A stretch of DNA of 63,578 nt from Planctomycetota bacterium (GCA_016872595.1 VGZJ01000003.1:1-63578); one strand, 5' to 3'. Shown: positions 17,196 to 26,114, counted from the first letter of the stretch. Numbers and translations are program-made. The notes: generated by a model from the sequence alone, not told the origin.

Positions 17196-18221
17196 CTACG
17201 CGTTCAACCCGGAGCCGAAGCGCGCCTTGAGTGCGGCCCGCGCCCGCGCGCCGAGGTTGCACCCGCGCACGTCGAGGCGTTCCAGATTTGCGCCGTGCGC
17301 GGCGACGGCCCGCGCGCCGGCCTCGCTGCTGATGTGGTTGCCGCGCAGGTCGAGGTCGGTCAGGGCGGGGAAGAACGCGGCCCCGGCCAGCGCCACGATG
17401 CCGGCCGAGGTGATCGCGTTGTCCCGCAACTCGAGGCGGCGCAGGGCGGGGAAGTGGGCCGCGCCCGCCAGCGCCGCGGCCCCTAACGCGCCGAGCGAGC
17501 ACGCGGACAGGTCCAGCGAAACGAGTCCGTTCAGGTTCTTGGTCCCGACCAGCGCGCCAACGCCCTCCGCGCCGAGCGGGTTCCCCGACAGGTCGAGGTC
17601 CGTCAGGTTCGCCAGCACCTTCGAGCGCGCCAGCGCCCGCGCGCCGGCGGTGTCGATCCGGTCGAGCGACACGTTCAGGCACCGCAGCCCGGCGGCGTGC
17701 TTCGATTTGAACAGGTCGCGCAGTTCCTCGTCGATGCCGCACCAGCCGCAGGTACACATCTGGGTGAGGTCGACGGACGCGAGCCGCGCGAGGAACGGGC
17801 TGCCCGCGAGTTCCGTGACCTCGTTGGCCGCGTTCGGGAACCGCAGCGCGCGCAGGGTCGGCGCGAGGCGGAACAGCTCGTCACCCCTTTCGACGAACTT
17901 GGTGGGCGACATGGACCCGCCGTCAAGGAACCCGCGGCGGAACGTCCACCCGGTGCCGAGCTTCGCGGCACGCAGTTCCGCGGTCCATCCCCTTTCGTGG
18001 GCGCGCAGGAGCGCCTTGGCCTCGCGCTCGAGTTGCTTGCGCTCTTTGTTCCCGGCGGGCAGCACTTCTATGCGGCACTGCGCGCGGATGAGCGCGGCCC
18101 GCGCGCGGTCGTCGTCGGAGCCGCGCTCGTCGAGCCAGTCGGCGAACACCAGTCGCGGGGTGTCGTCGTCCGGGGCCGCGGCGATGGCGTGCAGGAACGC
18201 CGCTTCGTCGTGGGTGGGCAT
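17196..18221 (-). CDS. TIGR02996-domain leucine-rich repeat protein
   Basis: The 341-residue protein opens with the repeat-companion domain common in Gemmata (FLHAIAAAPDDDTPRLVFADWLDERG, then ALIRAQCRIE). Leucine-rich repeats from about residue 150 to the end follow the pattern LTDLDLSGNPLGAEG, LRRLELRDNAITSAG, LERLDVRGCNLG. There is no signal peptide. These proteins form a very large paralogous group in Gemmataceae and are presumed interaction scaffolds; the partner is unknown. A CxCxxC cluster (QMCTCGWCG) near residue 157 is unusual. Confidence 0.85.
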   Translation of the reverse strand: MPTHDEAAFLHAIAAAPDDDTPRLVFADWLDERGSDDDRARAALIRAQCRIEVLPAGNKERKQLEREAKALLRAHERGWTAELRAAKLGTGWTFRRGFLDGGSMSPTKFVERGDELFRLAPTLRALRFPNAANEVTELAGSPFLARLASVDLTQMCTCGWCGIDEELRDLFKSKHAAGLRCLNVSLDRIDTAGARALARSKVLANLTDLDLSGNPLGAEGVGALVGTKNLNGLVSLDLSACSLGALGAAALAGAAHFPALRRLELRDNAITSAGIVALAGAAFFPALTDLDLRGNHISSEAGARAVAAHGANLERLDVRGCNLGARARAALKARFGSGLNA

Positions 18222-18300
18222 GGAGAAGTTCTCAGCGGTCGAGGGTGGTCGGGTCGTCGTCTGGCGGTCCCGAACTGGGCCCGCATCCCATCCGGCTCCC

Positions 18301-18522
18301 TCACCCGACTACCGGCTCGATGGCCGGTTTCTCGCGCTGAACGCGCACGCGCGCGTTCCGGTCGTCAACGATTTCGAGGCCGGGCAACAGTTCCCGCACC
18401 AACCGCCGGTGCAGCATTTCGTGTTCGTGCGGGATCGCGTCGGCGTCGGCCCGGTAGCCGATACGGACGACGTACCGCCCGCACCTGCCGTCGCGCTCAA
18501 GCGAGATCGAAAGTTCGGCCAC
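18301..18522 (-). CDS. Small conserved-looking protein downstream of the MoxR gene
   Basis: From the GTG at 18522 the product has 73 residues: a beta-rich start (VAELSISLERDG, YVVRIGYRADADA), then HEHEMLHRRLVRELLPGLEI. GGAGGGGGAA eight bases before the GTG is a convincing ribosome site and decides against the longer frame that overlaps the AAA+ gene. It lies 40 bases after the AAA+ stop, so is probably cotranscribed. No family recognised. Confidence 0.55.
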   Translation of the reverse strand: MAELSISLERDGRCGRYVVRIGYRADADAIPHEHEMLHRRLVRELLPGLEIVDDRNARVRVQREKPAIEPVVG

Positions 18523-18562
18523 AGGCGTTCCCCCTCCGCAAGAATCGGGCGCATCGCGCGCC

Positions 18563-19648
18563 TTACGCATCGCCCAAGTATTCGGGCACCTTCGTGCGCA
18601 GGTGCTCGATCTCCTGAATCGTTTCGCCGAGGTACGTGAGCAGCCGCAGGTCGTCCTTCGTCACCGCGCCGCCGCTGAACAGCCACGAGCGCACGCGGAA
18701 CAGCTTGTACAGCTTCACGAGCTTGCGGTCGCTGATGAAAATCTTGTCCTCGCGCACCAGCACCTTCACCAACCGCTGGAACTCTTTGAACACGCTGTCC
18801 GGGAAGAACTTCTTGCGGTCGTTCTCCTCCTCGCCGCGGCCGTCCCCGGTCTTCCGCGCGAACAGGTGGGTCATGTAGCGGTTGGCCTTCAGGAAGTCGT
18901 CGAGCGTGGCGTGGCCCTCGATCCACGGCTTCTGGTTCAGCCCCTTGTAGGCCTCGCCCTGAAGCCCGGCGTCGATCAGCTCCGTGAAGAACTCGTCCTG
19001 CACGCTGCGGCTGAGCACCTTCAGCACGAAGCGGTCCTTGAGTGCGGCCAGTTCGCCCTGTTCGGGGATCTCGTTGGTCGCGGCGAACATGATCCGCAGC
19101 GGCACCGGCTCCGGCTTGCCCTCTTGGTAGAACTTCTTCTCGTTGATGATCGTCAGCAAGATGTTGAGGATCGCGGAGTTCGACTTGAAGATCTCGTCGA
19201 GGAACACGAGCCGCGCGGTCGGCAGCTTGCCCTCCTTCTTGCGGATGTAGCGGCCGTCGCGCAGCTCCTTGATGTCGATGGCCCCGATGATCTCACTCGG
19301 CTCGGTGAACCGCGTCAGCATGTACTCGAAGTAGTCCTCTTGCGCGATGCCGAGCGCGTCTTTGAACTTGACGACGATGTCGGACTTCGCGGTGCCGGGC
19401 GGCCCGATGAGCAGCAACGGCTCTTGGGCGATGGCCGCCACGCACATGAGGTCGATGATCTCCTGCTTGTTCACGAAGAACCGGCCGAGGGAGTCGCGGA
19501 AGCGGTTGATCCGCTTGCGGATGGTTTCGGCTTCGGACTGAAGATCGGCGAGCGAAAGCTCTTCGGGGTTGATCGCGGGCGCGTTCTTAACAGGGGGCAT
19601 GGCGGTCCCTTCGGGTGCGGCGCTCGGTTCGTGTTCGAGTAAGGGCAT
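18563..19648 (-). CDS. MoxR-type AAA+ ATPase (RavA-like)
   Basis: The 361-residue protein has a helical N-terminus (about 28-65), then a AAA+ module: Walker A LIGPPGTAKSD, the insertion TRFTEPSEIIGAIDI typical of MoxR, Walker B LVFLDEIF, sensor 1 FAATNEIPEQG and arginine region ALKDRFVLKV. These ATPases act as chaperones, usually with a von Willebrand-A protein, but no VWA gene is adjacent; only the small 18301-18522 gene follows. The Met at residue 17 (19600) is an alternative start. A TATACT/TATAGT promoter-like site lies about 100 bases upstream (19755-19762). Confidence 0.88.
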   Translation of the reverse strand: MPLLEHEPSAAPEGTAMPPVKNAPAINPEELSLADLQSEAETIRKRINRFRDSLGRFFVNKQEIIDLMCVAAIAQEPLLLIGPPGTAKSDIVVKFKDALGIAQEDYFEYMLTRFTEPSEIIGAIDIKELRDGRYIRKKEGKLPTARLVFLDEIFKSNSAILNILLTIINEKKFYQEGKPEPVPLRIMFAATNEIPEQGELAALKDRFVLKVLSRSVQDEFFTELIDAGLQGEAYKGLNQKPWIEGHATLDDFLKANRYMTHLFARKTGDGRGEEENDRKKFFPDSVFKEFQRLVKVLVREDKIFISDRKLVKLYKLFRVRSWLFSGGAVTKDDLRLLTYLGETIQEIEHLRTKVPEYLGDA

Positions 19649-19824
19649 GATAAGGGGTTGGGCGGGCGGTGGGAATCTCGGACGGGCGCGCGACCCGGGG
19701 AGTTGCCGCGCCGGGAAAATGGCGCGACGGGGCTTGAGTTAATGTGTTATCTCGTATACTATAAGAACGGAAGTTCAGGTTCTTGGTGTTGGTGCCGCGA
19801 GCCGAGCGGCACTCACGAAGGGGA

Positions 19825-20181
19825 CATTCTGATATGCGCCCGTTGTACTACAACTTGTCGTATTGCAACTTCGGCGGCGCGGCCTTCATTCTGATAAGCG
19901 CTTGTTGTACTAGGATTTTTCGTTTTGCAACTTCGGGGCGGGGGGCGGGTGCTGTGACCACCCCGTCGCTCACGCTCCGGGTCCGCCGGTCGCGCGGATC
20001 TTGTGCAACCGATTTCGATTTTGCCACTTCGCGCCGCGATGCCTCGACACGGAATGGCGGGCTACAATCGGGTCGCGCGCCTTGTGCAACCGTTTTCGTT
20101 TCGGCCACTTCGCGCCGCCGCGGCGCGGCGGTCTACTCTGGCGCGGTTGTACAACCGATTAGGAATTGTGCCCGTTCGCGG
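19825..20181. repeat. Repeat array A (about five degenerate 36-42 base units)
   Basis: In the 600-base gap 19649-20250, units with core TTGT(G/A)C(A/T)A..TTTCGTTTTGCAACTTCG begin near 19841, 19901, 20000, 20081 and 20145, spaced 60-100 bases. The first two are preceded by CATTCTGATA(T/A)GCGC with a 62-base period. The array is more AT-rich than the genes. A TATACT at 19755-19760 could drive transcription. An open frame (ATG 19834 to TGA 20196, 120 codons) spans it, with recurring (C)(A/T)T.F.FATSR peptides. A homologous array lies at 57076-57385. Repeats are too variable for CRISPR. Confidence 0.65.
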
Positions 20182-20212
20182 GCGCGCCCGCCGTGACGCG
20201 CCCGGATTCGGG

Positions 20213-20240
20213 TTGACGTGCGCGCCCGGTGCGCATTATC
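20213..20240 (+). promoter_or_regulatory. Promoter for the GT39-like gene
   Basis: TTGACG (20213-20218) and ATTATC (20235-20240) are spaced by 16 bases. Transcription would start near 20247, only a few bases before ATG 20251, implying an almost leaderless message. Confidence 0.5.
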
Positions 20241-20250
20241 GACGTGCGGC

Positions 20251-22023
20251 ATGGTGCCAACCCTGAACCCGGCCGCCGTGCGCGTCACCGTGCTGACATC
20301 GGACCCCCCGGCGACCGACCGGCTCACCGACCGAGCGTGCAACCGGCTCGCGCTGGCGCTAGGTACGCTTTCCGTCGTGTTTCACCTCGCGTACCTCGCG
20401 CTCGGGTGCCCGCTCGACCTGTCCCCGGACGAGGCCCACTATTGGCATTGGTCGCGGCACCTCGATTGGAACTACTACAGCAAAGGCCCGCTGGTCGCGT
20501 GGCTGATCCGTGCGTCGTGCGAGGTGTTCGGTCCACTCAGCAACGCGCTGGTCGGCTCGCCGATGTTGGCGGTCCGACTCCCGGCAGTGGCGTGCCACGC
20601 GGCGCTGCTCGCGGGGTTATACGTCCTCGCGGCGGGCACACTCAAGAGCCACAAAGCGGCGCTCGCGCTGGTCGCGCTCGCGCTGACGTTCCCGCCGGTC
20701 GCGGCCGGCGCGGTCCTGATGACTATCGACCCGCCGTTCCTCGTGTGCTGGTGCTGGGCCTGCGTCGGGGTGTGGAAGGCGCTCTCGGGGCAAGTGAGGA
20801 GTGAGGAGCTGGGAGTGAGGAGTGAAGAGTGTGGCCTTCGTAGTGAGGGCAGGTTCGCTCCTTCTACCGCCCCGCTCCCCACTCCCCACTCCCCACTCCT
20901 CGCTCCTCACTCCACACTGCGCTGGTGGCTGCTGGCCGCGACCTGCACCGCCCTCGGCGTGCTGGCGAAGTACCCGATGGTGCTGCTGCCGTGCGCCGTG
21001 TTCGGCTACCTGTTTGTACACCGGTGGGCCGAATTGCGCCGCGCGGGGTTCTGGCTGTTCGCGCTCGGCGCGCTTGCGGGTCTGGTGCCTGTGGTCGCGT
21101 GGAACGCGGCCAACGACTGGGTTTCGTTCCGGCACGTCGGGACGCAGGCCGCGGGGAAGTACGGGAGCGGGCTACGCTGGTACGGGCCGTTCGTGTTCGC
21201 CGGCGGGCAGATCGTGTTCCTGCTCGGGGCGTGGTTCGCGGTGTGGGCGTGTGCGGCGTGGGCGCACCGGCGCGGCACGGACTCGGCGCGCGGGTTCCTG
21301 TGGTGGTGTAGCGTGCCGGTGTGGGGCGTGTTCGCGCTCGCCAGCTTCAAGGCCGCGGGGCAACTGAACTGGCCCGCGGTCGCCTACGTGACCGGCTCCG
21401 TGCTCGCGGTCGGGTGGGCGCGCGACCGGCTCGCCGGGCCGCACCGGAAGGCCGTCGCGCGGCTGGTCGCGGTCGGGTTGGGGCTTGGCGTGGCGCTGTC
21501 GGCCCTCGTTCACTTCCCCGGCCTGATGCGCCCTGCGCTGGCGTCGATGGGCGGCGCGCCGCGACCCGGCAACCCGGCCCCGATCCGCCAGTTCGACCCG
21601 ACCGCGCGCCTGCGCGGGTGGAAGGCACTCGGCGCGGAAGTGGACGCCGTTCGCGCGCGCGTCCGCGCGGAATCGGGTTCGGAGCCGCTGATCGCCGGCA
21701 CCGTGTGGAACGTGCCCGGTTCGCTCGGCGTGTACTGCGCCGGGAACCCGGAGACGTACTCGTTCGGGGCTGCGATGGCCGACCGGCACAGCCAGTACGA
21801 CCTGTGGCGGCCGAACCCCGTGGCCCACCCGGAGGCGTTCCGCGGGCGCACGTTCGTATGGGTGGGCGACGGGCTGGCCGAGAACACGCCGGTGTTCGAG
21901 CGCGTCGAGTTGGCGAAGCGGTTCGTGTACGAGGAGAACGGCGTGCCGGTCGCCGAGTGGTGGGTGTGGATCGGCCACGGGTTCCGCGGGTTCCCCGAAG
22001 GCGCGCGCGGCCGACGGTATTGA
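20251..22023 (+). CDS. GT39/ArnT-like membrane glycosyltransferase with in-frame repeat insertion
   Basis: The 590-residue, multi-pass membrane protein (about 9-11 helices) carries the GT-C acidic motif LSPDEAHYWHWSRHLDW near residue 60 and YYSKGPLVAWLI shortly after. These are features of ArnT/PMT-type transferases that use polyprenyl-phosphate sugars on the periplasmic side. Residues about 181-222 (..QVRSEELGVRSEE.. and PLPTPHSPLLAPHST) are encoded by a palindromic repeat found elsewhere as an intergenic element (31022-31117). The insertion adds 42 residues in a loop between membrane helices without breaking the frame. ATG 20251 fits the promoter. Acceptor unknown. Confidence 0.82.
   Translation: MVPTLNPAAVRVTVLTSDPPATDRLTDRACNRLALALGTLSVVFHLAYLALGCPLDLSPDEAHYWHWSRHLDWNYYSKGPLVAWLIRASCEVFGPLSNALVGSPMLAVRLPAVACHAALLAGLYVLAAGTLKSHKAALALVALALTFPPVAAGAVLMTIDPPFLVCWCWACVGVWKALSGQVRSEELGVRSEECGLRSEGRFAPSTAPLPTPHSPLLAPHSTLRWWLLAATCTALGVLAKYPMVLLPCAVFGYLFVHRWAELRRAGFWLFALGALAGLVPVVAWNAANDWVSFRHVGTQAAGKYGSGLRWYGPFVFAGGQIVFLLGAWFAVWACAAWAHRRGTDSARGFLWWCSVPVWGVFALASFKAAGQLNWPAVAYVTGSVLAVGWARDRLAGPHRKAVARLVAVGLGLGVALSALVHFPGLMRPALASMGGAPRPGNPAPIRQFDPTARLRGWKALGAEVDAVRARVRAESGSEPLIAGTVWNVPGSLGVYCAGNPETYSFGAAMADRHSQYDLWRPNPVAHPEAFRGRTFVWVGDGLAENTPVFERVELAKRFVYEENGVPVAEWWVWIGHGFRGFPEGARGRRY
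20792..20918. repeat. GTGAGGAGTG-type palindromic element inside a coding frame
   Basis: The left arm consists of AGTGAGGAGTGAGGAG words, the right arm of inverted ACTCCCCACTCCCC/CTCCTCACTCC words, about 45 bases each, around a 35-base centre. The same family lies between accD and the kinase gene at 31022-31117. Here it adds a multiple of three without a stop. Confidence 0.75.
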
Positions 22024-22043
22024 GCCGGCCGCGCGGCGCGCCG

Positions 22044-22955
22044 CTACTTCCCGAACAGCTCGCGGTTGCGGAGCTCGCCGGTGGTCCTATCGAACGGGGT
22101 GGCGTCCTCGTCGAAATACAGCATCAGCTTGCGCTTGCTTGCGTCGCCGGTGTCGAACCCGTTCATGAACGAGGCGTACCGCTGCCGGTCGGTGCCGTGG
22201 TTGAAGCTCTCCGGGTGGCTCTTGCCGCGCATCTTCTCTTGAATGCGGTTGTCCCCAATGGCCCGCGCGGTCTTCAGCGCTTCCTCGATGTCGCCCTTCT
22301 CCAGAATCTTCCGCTTCTTCTCCGCGTGGTGCGCCCACACGCCGGCGAGGTAGTCGGCCTGAAGTTCGAGGCGGATGGAGTACTCGTTCTCCTGCGGCTT
22401 CTTGCGCTTGGCGTCGGTGCGGGCCGAGTAGCCCGGCAGGTTCTGGACGTGGTGCCCGACCTCGTGGCCGATCACGTAGGCTTGTGAGAAGTCGCCCTTC
22501 GAGCCGCCGAGCTTCTCTTCCAGTTCGGTGAAGAACGTCGGGTCGAGGTACACGGTGTCGTCGGCGGGGCAGTAGAACGGGCCGACCGACGACGGCGCGC
22601 TACCGCACCCCTTCGTATCGACGGCCTCCGAGAACAGCACCATCTTGGGCTTCTTGTACGCGCCGTAGCCGTTAGTTTTGAACTGTTCGACCCACACTTC
22701 TTCCGTGAGGCCGAGCACCTTGCTCGCGAACTCCTTGTACCCGTCCGCGGGGGGCTGGCCCTTCTTCCCGCCCTTTTGCCCGCCCTTGTCGTCGCCGTCG
22801 CCCTGCGGCCCGGCGAGCTTGTTCGTGTCGAGGCCGAAGACGAGGCCGAGGATGGCGAGCAGGATGCCGGCCCCTCCGCCGACGGCAAGGCCCGCGCGTT
22901 TCATCCCGCGCCGGTCCTCTACGTTGTCGCTCTGCGGGGCGTCGTCGAGTTGCAT
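22044..22955 (-). CDS. ypfJ: YpfJ-type neutral zinc metallopeptidase
   Basis: The 303-residue protein has one N-terminal membrane helix (about 20-42), a Gly/Lys-rich linker and a zinc peptidase domain. The motif is VIGHEVGHHVQNL (His164, Glu165, His168) with the downstream helix ELQADYLAGVWAHHA supplying the third ligand, as in the YpfJ/KPN family (DUF541-unrelated, PF04228). GCGSAPSSVGPFYCPADDTVYLD is family-typical. It is probably anchored in the membrane and faces out. ATG 22955 gives the standard start. Adjacent to the DUF2237 gene upstream (32-base gap), possibly cotranscribed. Confidence 0.92.
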   Translation of the reverse strand: MQLDDAPQSDNVEDRRGMKRAGLAVGGGAGILLAILGLVFGLDTNKLAGPQGDGDDKGGQKGGKKGQPPADGYKEFASKVLGLTEEVWVEQFKTNGYGAYKKPKMVLFSEAVDTKGCGSAPSSVGPFYCPADDTVYLDPTFFTELEEKLGGSKGDFSQAYVIGHEVGHHVQNLPGYSARTDAKRKKPQENEYSIRLELQADYLAGVWAHHAEKKRKILEKGDIEEALKTARAIGDNRIQEKMRGKSHPESFNHGTDRQRYASFMNGFDTGDASKRKLMLYFDEDATPFDRTTGELRNRELFGK

Positions 22956-22987
22956 GGGTGTGACTCGTTGGTGAGTGTCGGGCGCGC

Positions 22988-23371
22988 TCAGGCGTCGGTC
23001 TTGATGCTGACCGCGTGCCGTTGCAGGTCTTCGAGGTCTACGAACTCGAGGGCGTGCATGTGCGTGGCTTCCAGCACCACGGGGCACGCGAACCCGGCCT
23101 CCAGCGACTGCTTCCAGCGGGTGATGCAGACGCACCAGCGGTCGCCGGGTCGCAGGCCGGGGAACCCGTACATGGGGAACGGCGTGCTCAGGTCGTTGCC
23201 GATGTACTTCTGGTGCGCGAGGAACTCGGCGGTGACGTGGCAACAGATGGTGTGCAGCCCCTCGTCCTCCGCGCCGGTGTTACAACACCCGTCGCGGTAG
23301 AACCCGGTGAGGGGCTTCGTCGAACACGTTTGCAGCGGCCCGCCGAGGACGTTCTTCGCGGTGGACGGCAT
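22988..23371 (-). CDS. DUF2237 family protein
   Basis: The 127-residue protein matches DUF2237 over its full length: NVLGGPLQTCSTKPLTGFYR, DGCCNTG, GLHTICCHVTAEFL, GNDLSTPFPMYGFPGLRPGD and ALEFVDLEDLQRHAV near the end. Six conserved Cys (including CC pairs) hint at metal or redox chemistry, but the family has no established function as far as I know. It is soluble. It lies directly upstream of the zinc peptidase gene on the same strand. Confidence 0.9.
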   Translation of the reverse strand: MPSTAKNVLGGPLQTCSTKPLTGFYRDGCCNTGAEDEGLHTICCHVTAEFLAHQKYIGNDLSTPFPMYGFPGLRPGDRWCVCITRWKQSLEAGFACPVVLEATHMHALEFVDLEDLQRHAVSIKTDA

Positions 23372-23421
23372 GGTGACAACCTCCGGGGTGACGTGCGGAG
23401 GTCAGTGTAGCCGAACGGCGG

Positions 23422-24254
23422 TCAGGCGGCGCGGGCCTGTTCGCGCCGGACCGCGTCCTCGGCGAACATCTCGGACGCCGCGGCCCCGCTCCCGTTGCGG
23501 ATGCCGCGCGCGACCAGTAGCCGCCGCCGCATCTGGCGGAACGGCACGGCGAACACGCGGTGCAGGCGCAGCCACAGCGGGATCGGCGGTGGCGCGACCG
23601 CTTCGCCCGGCGCGCTCTTGGCGACGTGCTTGCCGAGGTGGTACACGTCGCCGATGCACAACTGCTCAAAGGCCCAGCGCGTGCCGGGCACCCAGCGCAC
23701 CCGCGGGTGTGTGACATCGAAGCAGATCTGGAAGTCCACGAGGTACGGGCGGCCGTCGTCCCCGACGATGATGTTCTCGCGCTTGTGGAGGTCGACGTAG
23801 GCGATGCCGTGGGCGTGCATGGCGGCGAGCGCGGCCCGCAGTTCGGGGAAGAAATCCGGGCCGACGCGCTCGCCCGCGCCGAGCGGGTGGCCGGCGATAA
23901 AGGTACGCGCGACGGCGTTGCGCTGCACCCGCCCGGCGGCGTAGACAGGGCCGAGTGCGCGCGGGACCCCGGCAGGTCCGCGAGGCGCGCCAGCGCGCGG
24001 GCCTCGCGCGCCGCGAGCCGGTTCCCCAGCCACCGCGCCGGCACCCCGCACAGCGTCTGCTGCCGGTTGAACTTGCAGACGATCTGCGTTCCGCCCGCGC
24101 CGCTGTAAACGGCGGTCGCGGCCCACGAGTCGTGCTTGTAGATTTCGGTGCGGGCGTAGGTCGCGCCGCCCACCACCACCTCGGCCGGCGGGTCGCTGGC
24201 CCCGAGAGCGCGGAACAGCGGCGGGCGCGGGCGAACGGCGCTGTCGGCGGGCAT
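23422..24254 (-). pseudogene. Kinase-like (LPS kinase/RIO-type) gene with a single frameshift
   Basis: From ATG 24254 the frame encodes a kinase-like N-lobe: ATAVYSGAGGTQIVCKFNRQ with the probable ATP Lys, then ARALARLADLPG. The homologous frame then shifts at a CCCC run (23967-23970) and continues in another frame: VPRALGPVY, the catalytic loop HGIAYVDLHKRENIIVGDDG and PYLVDFQICFD (DFG-like), ending at 23422. One extra base in the run restores a single frame of about 277 residues. It resembles small lipopolysaccharide-kinase-like proteins. Either a real mutation or a homopolymer error. Confidence 0.65.
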
Positions 24255-24367
24255 GGCAAACCTCGTGGCAAGACGGTCCACGAGTTTGCTTCGGCACCCC
24301 GCCGCGCCCGCCCTGACCTCGCGGGTGGGGCAAGACGGGGCGCGTGCCCGATGCGCTGGAGCAACCG

Positions 24368-24988
24368 CTACAGCTTACCAAGCCCGAAGGCACGGGCGAC
24401 GGCGGCGCGCGCCGCGGGCGCGTCCATGATGACGGTGTGAAGTGCCGGCACCGTCAGAGGTTCCGGGCCGGTTCCGCGTGCCTCGGCCACCGATACGAGG
24501 CCGTCGTTCAGTTCGCTGCCAAAGGGCGCGAACCGCCCGCGCGGGCCGCTCGTGCCGGCGACCGCGGTGAACGGGCACGCCGGCACGCCCAGATTCGCGA
24601 ACGTGCCCGGATTCATCAGGAACCGCGCGCAGTCGCGCGCGAACACGCGGAACGGCGGCAGCCAGCACCACGCCAGCCGCGCCGCATGCGACGGCGCGGC
24701 CGGCGTTCCGAGCGTCACGAGGTGATGCACGCGCACAGCCGGCACTCCGGGCAGCGCGGTGCGCAAGAACAGCCCGCCGAGGGAGTGCCCGACGAGGCCG
24801 ATCGGCGCGCCGCGCCCCGCGAGGTCGCGCAGCACCCGCTTCAAGCGGCGCAGGATGCGCGGCACATTCTCGAAGGTGGAGGAGTAACCGAAGAATCGCG
24901 TGTGGTGCCCGCGTGCGCGCAGAAACGCCGCCAGCCCGAACAGGGATAGCGGCGTGCGGCCGAGGCCGTGGACGAGGAGGAGTTGCAT
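24368..24988 (-). CDS. Alpha/beta hydrolase, lipase-like
   Basis: The 206-residue protein is a compact alpha/beta hydrolase. It opens with LLLVHGLGRTPLSLFGLAAFL (oxyanion region HGLG), has nucleophile elbow GLVGHSLGGLFLRT with Ser71 or so, and VTLGTPAAPSHAA after it, the pattern of PGAP1/lipase-type esterases. The acid is probably in NDGLVSVAEA and the His in VPALHTVIMD near the C-terminus. No signal peptide, so cytoplasmic. Substrate unknown. A repeat doublet follows its start and separates it from mdh. Confidence 0.82.
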   Translation of the reverse strand: MQLLLVHGLGRTPLSLFGLAAFLRARGHHTRFFGYSSTFENVPRILRRLKRVLRDLAGRGAPIGLVGHSLGGLFLRTALPGVPAVRVHHLVTLGTPAAPSHAARLAWCWLPPFRVFARDCARFLMNPGTFANLGVPACPFTAVAGTSGPRGRFAPFGSELNDGLVSVAEARGTGPEPLTVPALHTVIMDAPAARAAVARAFGLGKL

Positions 24989-24998
24989 GGAGGGCCGA

Positions 24999-25101
24999 AA
25001 CCTAACCCCCCAACCCCTTCCCTCAGAGGGAAGGGGAGTTCGAGGGCGGTCTGTACTTGCTCCCCCTTACCAATTAGGGAAGGGGGTTGGGGGGTTAGGT
25101 T
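24999..25101. repeat. CCTAACCCCCCAACCCC-type inverted doublet
   Basis: Arms 24999-25023 and 25076-25101 are inverted copies differing by one base in a C run. It lies between mdh (stop side) and the hydrolase gene start. Inner parts hold AGAGGGAAGGGG and CTCCCCCTTACC words of the same type. Confidence 0.75.
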
Positions 25102-25109
25102 CTTCTCGA

Positions 25110-26114
25110 TTACGAAGGCAGCAAGTCCTTCACCACGTCCTGCTCTTGCAGCAGTTCGTCGAGCGACTTCTTGAACTTCTCTTGGCCGAAGGCGTCGAGC
25201 TTCAGTCCTTCGACCACCTTCCAGTTGCCGTCGCCCGCGGAGGTACAGGGGTAGCCGAACACGAGGCCCGCGGGAACGCCGTACTCGCCCTTCGACACGA
25301 TGGCCGCGCTCGTCCAGTCGCCGGCCGGGGTGCCGCGCACGAGGCTCTTCACGTGGTCGATGGCCCCGTTCGCGGCCGAGAACGACGACGACACCTTCGT
25401 CGTGTCGATGATGAACTTGCCGCGGTCCTGCGTGTTCGGGACGAACGTGCCCTCGAGCCACGCGCGGTCCGTTATGACGCTGGTGGCCGGCTTGCCGCCG
25501 ATCTTGGCATTGGTGAAGTCCGGGTACTGCGTGTTCGAGTGGTTGCCCCAGATGGTCATGCACGTCACCTGCTCGTTGCCGACTCCGGCCTTGATGCCGA
25601 GCGCGGACACGGCGCGGTTGTGGTCGAGCCGGGTCATGGCGTGCCACCGGTCCGCGGGCACTTCGCGGCCGTTCTTGTAGGCGATGAGGCAGTTCGTGTT
25701 GCACGGGTTGCCGACCACGAGGACGCGCACGTCGCTGGCGGCGTACTTGGCGATGGCCTGCCCCTGCCCGACGAAGATGGGGCCGTTCTTGCGGATCAGG
25801 TCTTTGCGCTGCTCGCCCGGCCCGCGCGGGGCCGCGCCGACCAGCAGGGCGTAGTTGCACCCGGCGAACGCTTTGTTCGGGTCGTCGGTGATGATCACGT
25901 CTTGGAGCGTGCTGAACCCACAGTCTTGCAACTCGTACATCGCCCCTTCGAGGTTCTTCATCGCGGCCGGGGCGACGGACGCGGGCAGTTCGAGCAGTTG
26001 CAGGACGACCTTCGTTTCCGGGCCGAACACCTCGCCGGACGCGAGCCGCACGATCAGACTGCTGGACACCCGACCGGCCGCGCCGGTCACGGCCACGCGC
26101 ACAACCTTCGACAT
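25110..26114 (-). CDS. mdh: Malate dehydrogenase
   Basis: The 334-residue enzyme of the cytosolic-type MDH branch interconverts malate and oxaloacetate with NAD. Visible signatures are the dinucleotide loop [12 protein letters not shown], the substrate-binding Arg segment [26 protein letters not shown], the proton-relay pair [10 protein letters not shown] and [12 protein letters not shown], and a standard C-terminus. The glycine loop departs from the usual GAAGQIGY. It is divergent from gap across a 278-base region with an imperfect inverted repeat, in a block of central-metabolism genes. ATG 26114 fits the family. Confidence 0.94.
   Translation of the reverse strand: MSKVVRVAVTGAAGRVSSSLIVRLASGEVFGPETKVVLQLLELPASVAPAAMKNLEGAMYELQDCGFSTLQDVIITDDPNKAFAGCNYALLVGAAPRGPGEQRKDLIRKNGPIFVGQGQAIAKYAASDVRVLVVGNPCNTNCLIAYKNGREVPADRWHAMTRLDHNRAVSALGIKAGVGNEQVTCMTIWGNHSNTQYPDFTNAKIGGKPATSVITDRAWLEGTFVPNTQDRGKFIIDTTKVSSSFSAANGAIDHVKSLVRGTPAGDWTSAAIVSKGEYGVPAGLVFGYPCTSAGDGNWKVVEGLKLDAFGQEKFKKSLDELLQEQDVVKDLLPS

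Noticed and set aside
19825-20181. CRISPR array
   Set aside because: Repeats differ from each other by many bases, spacing varies from 60 to 100, and no cas genes are present.
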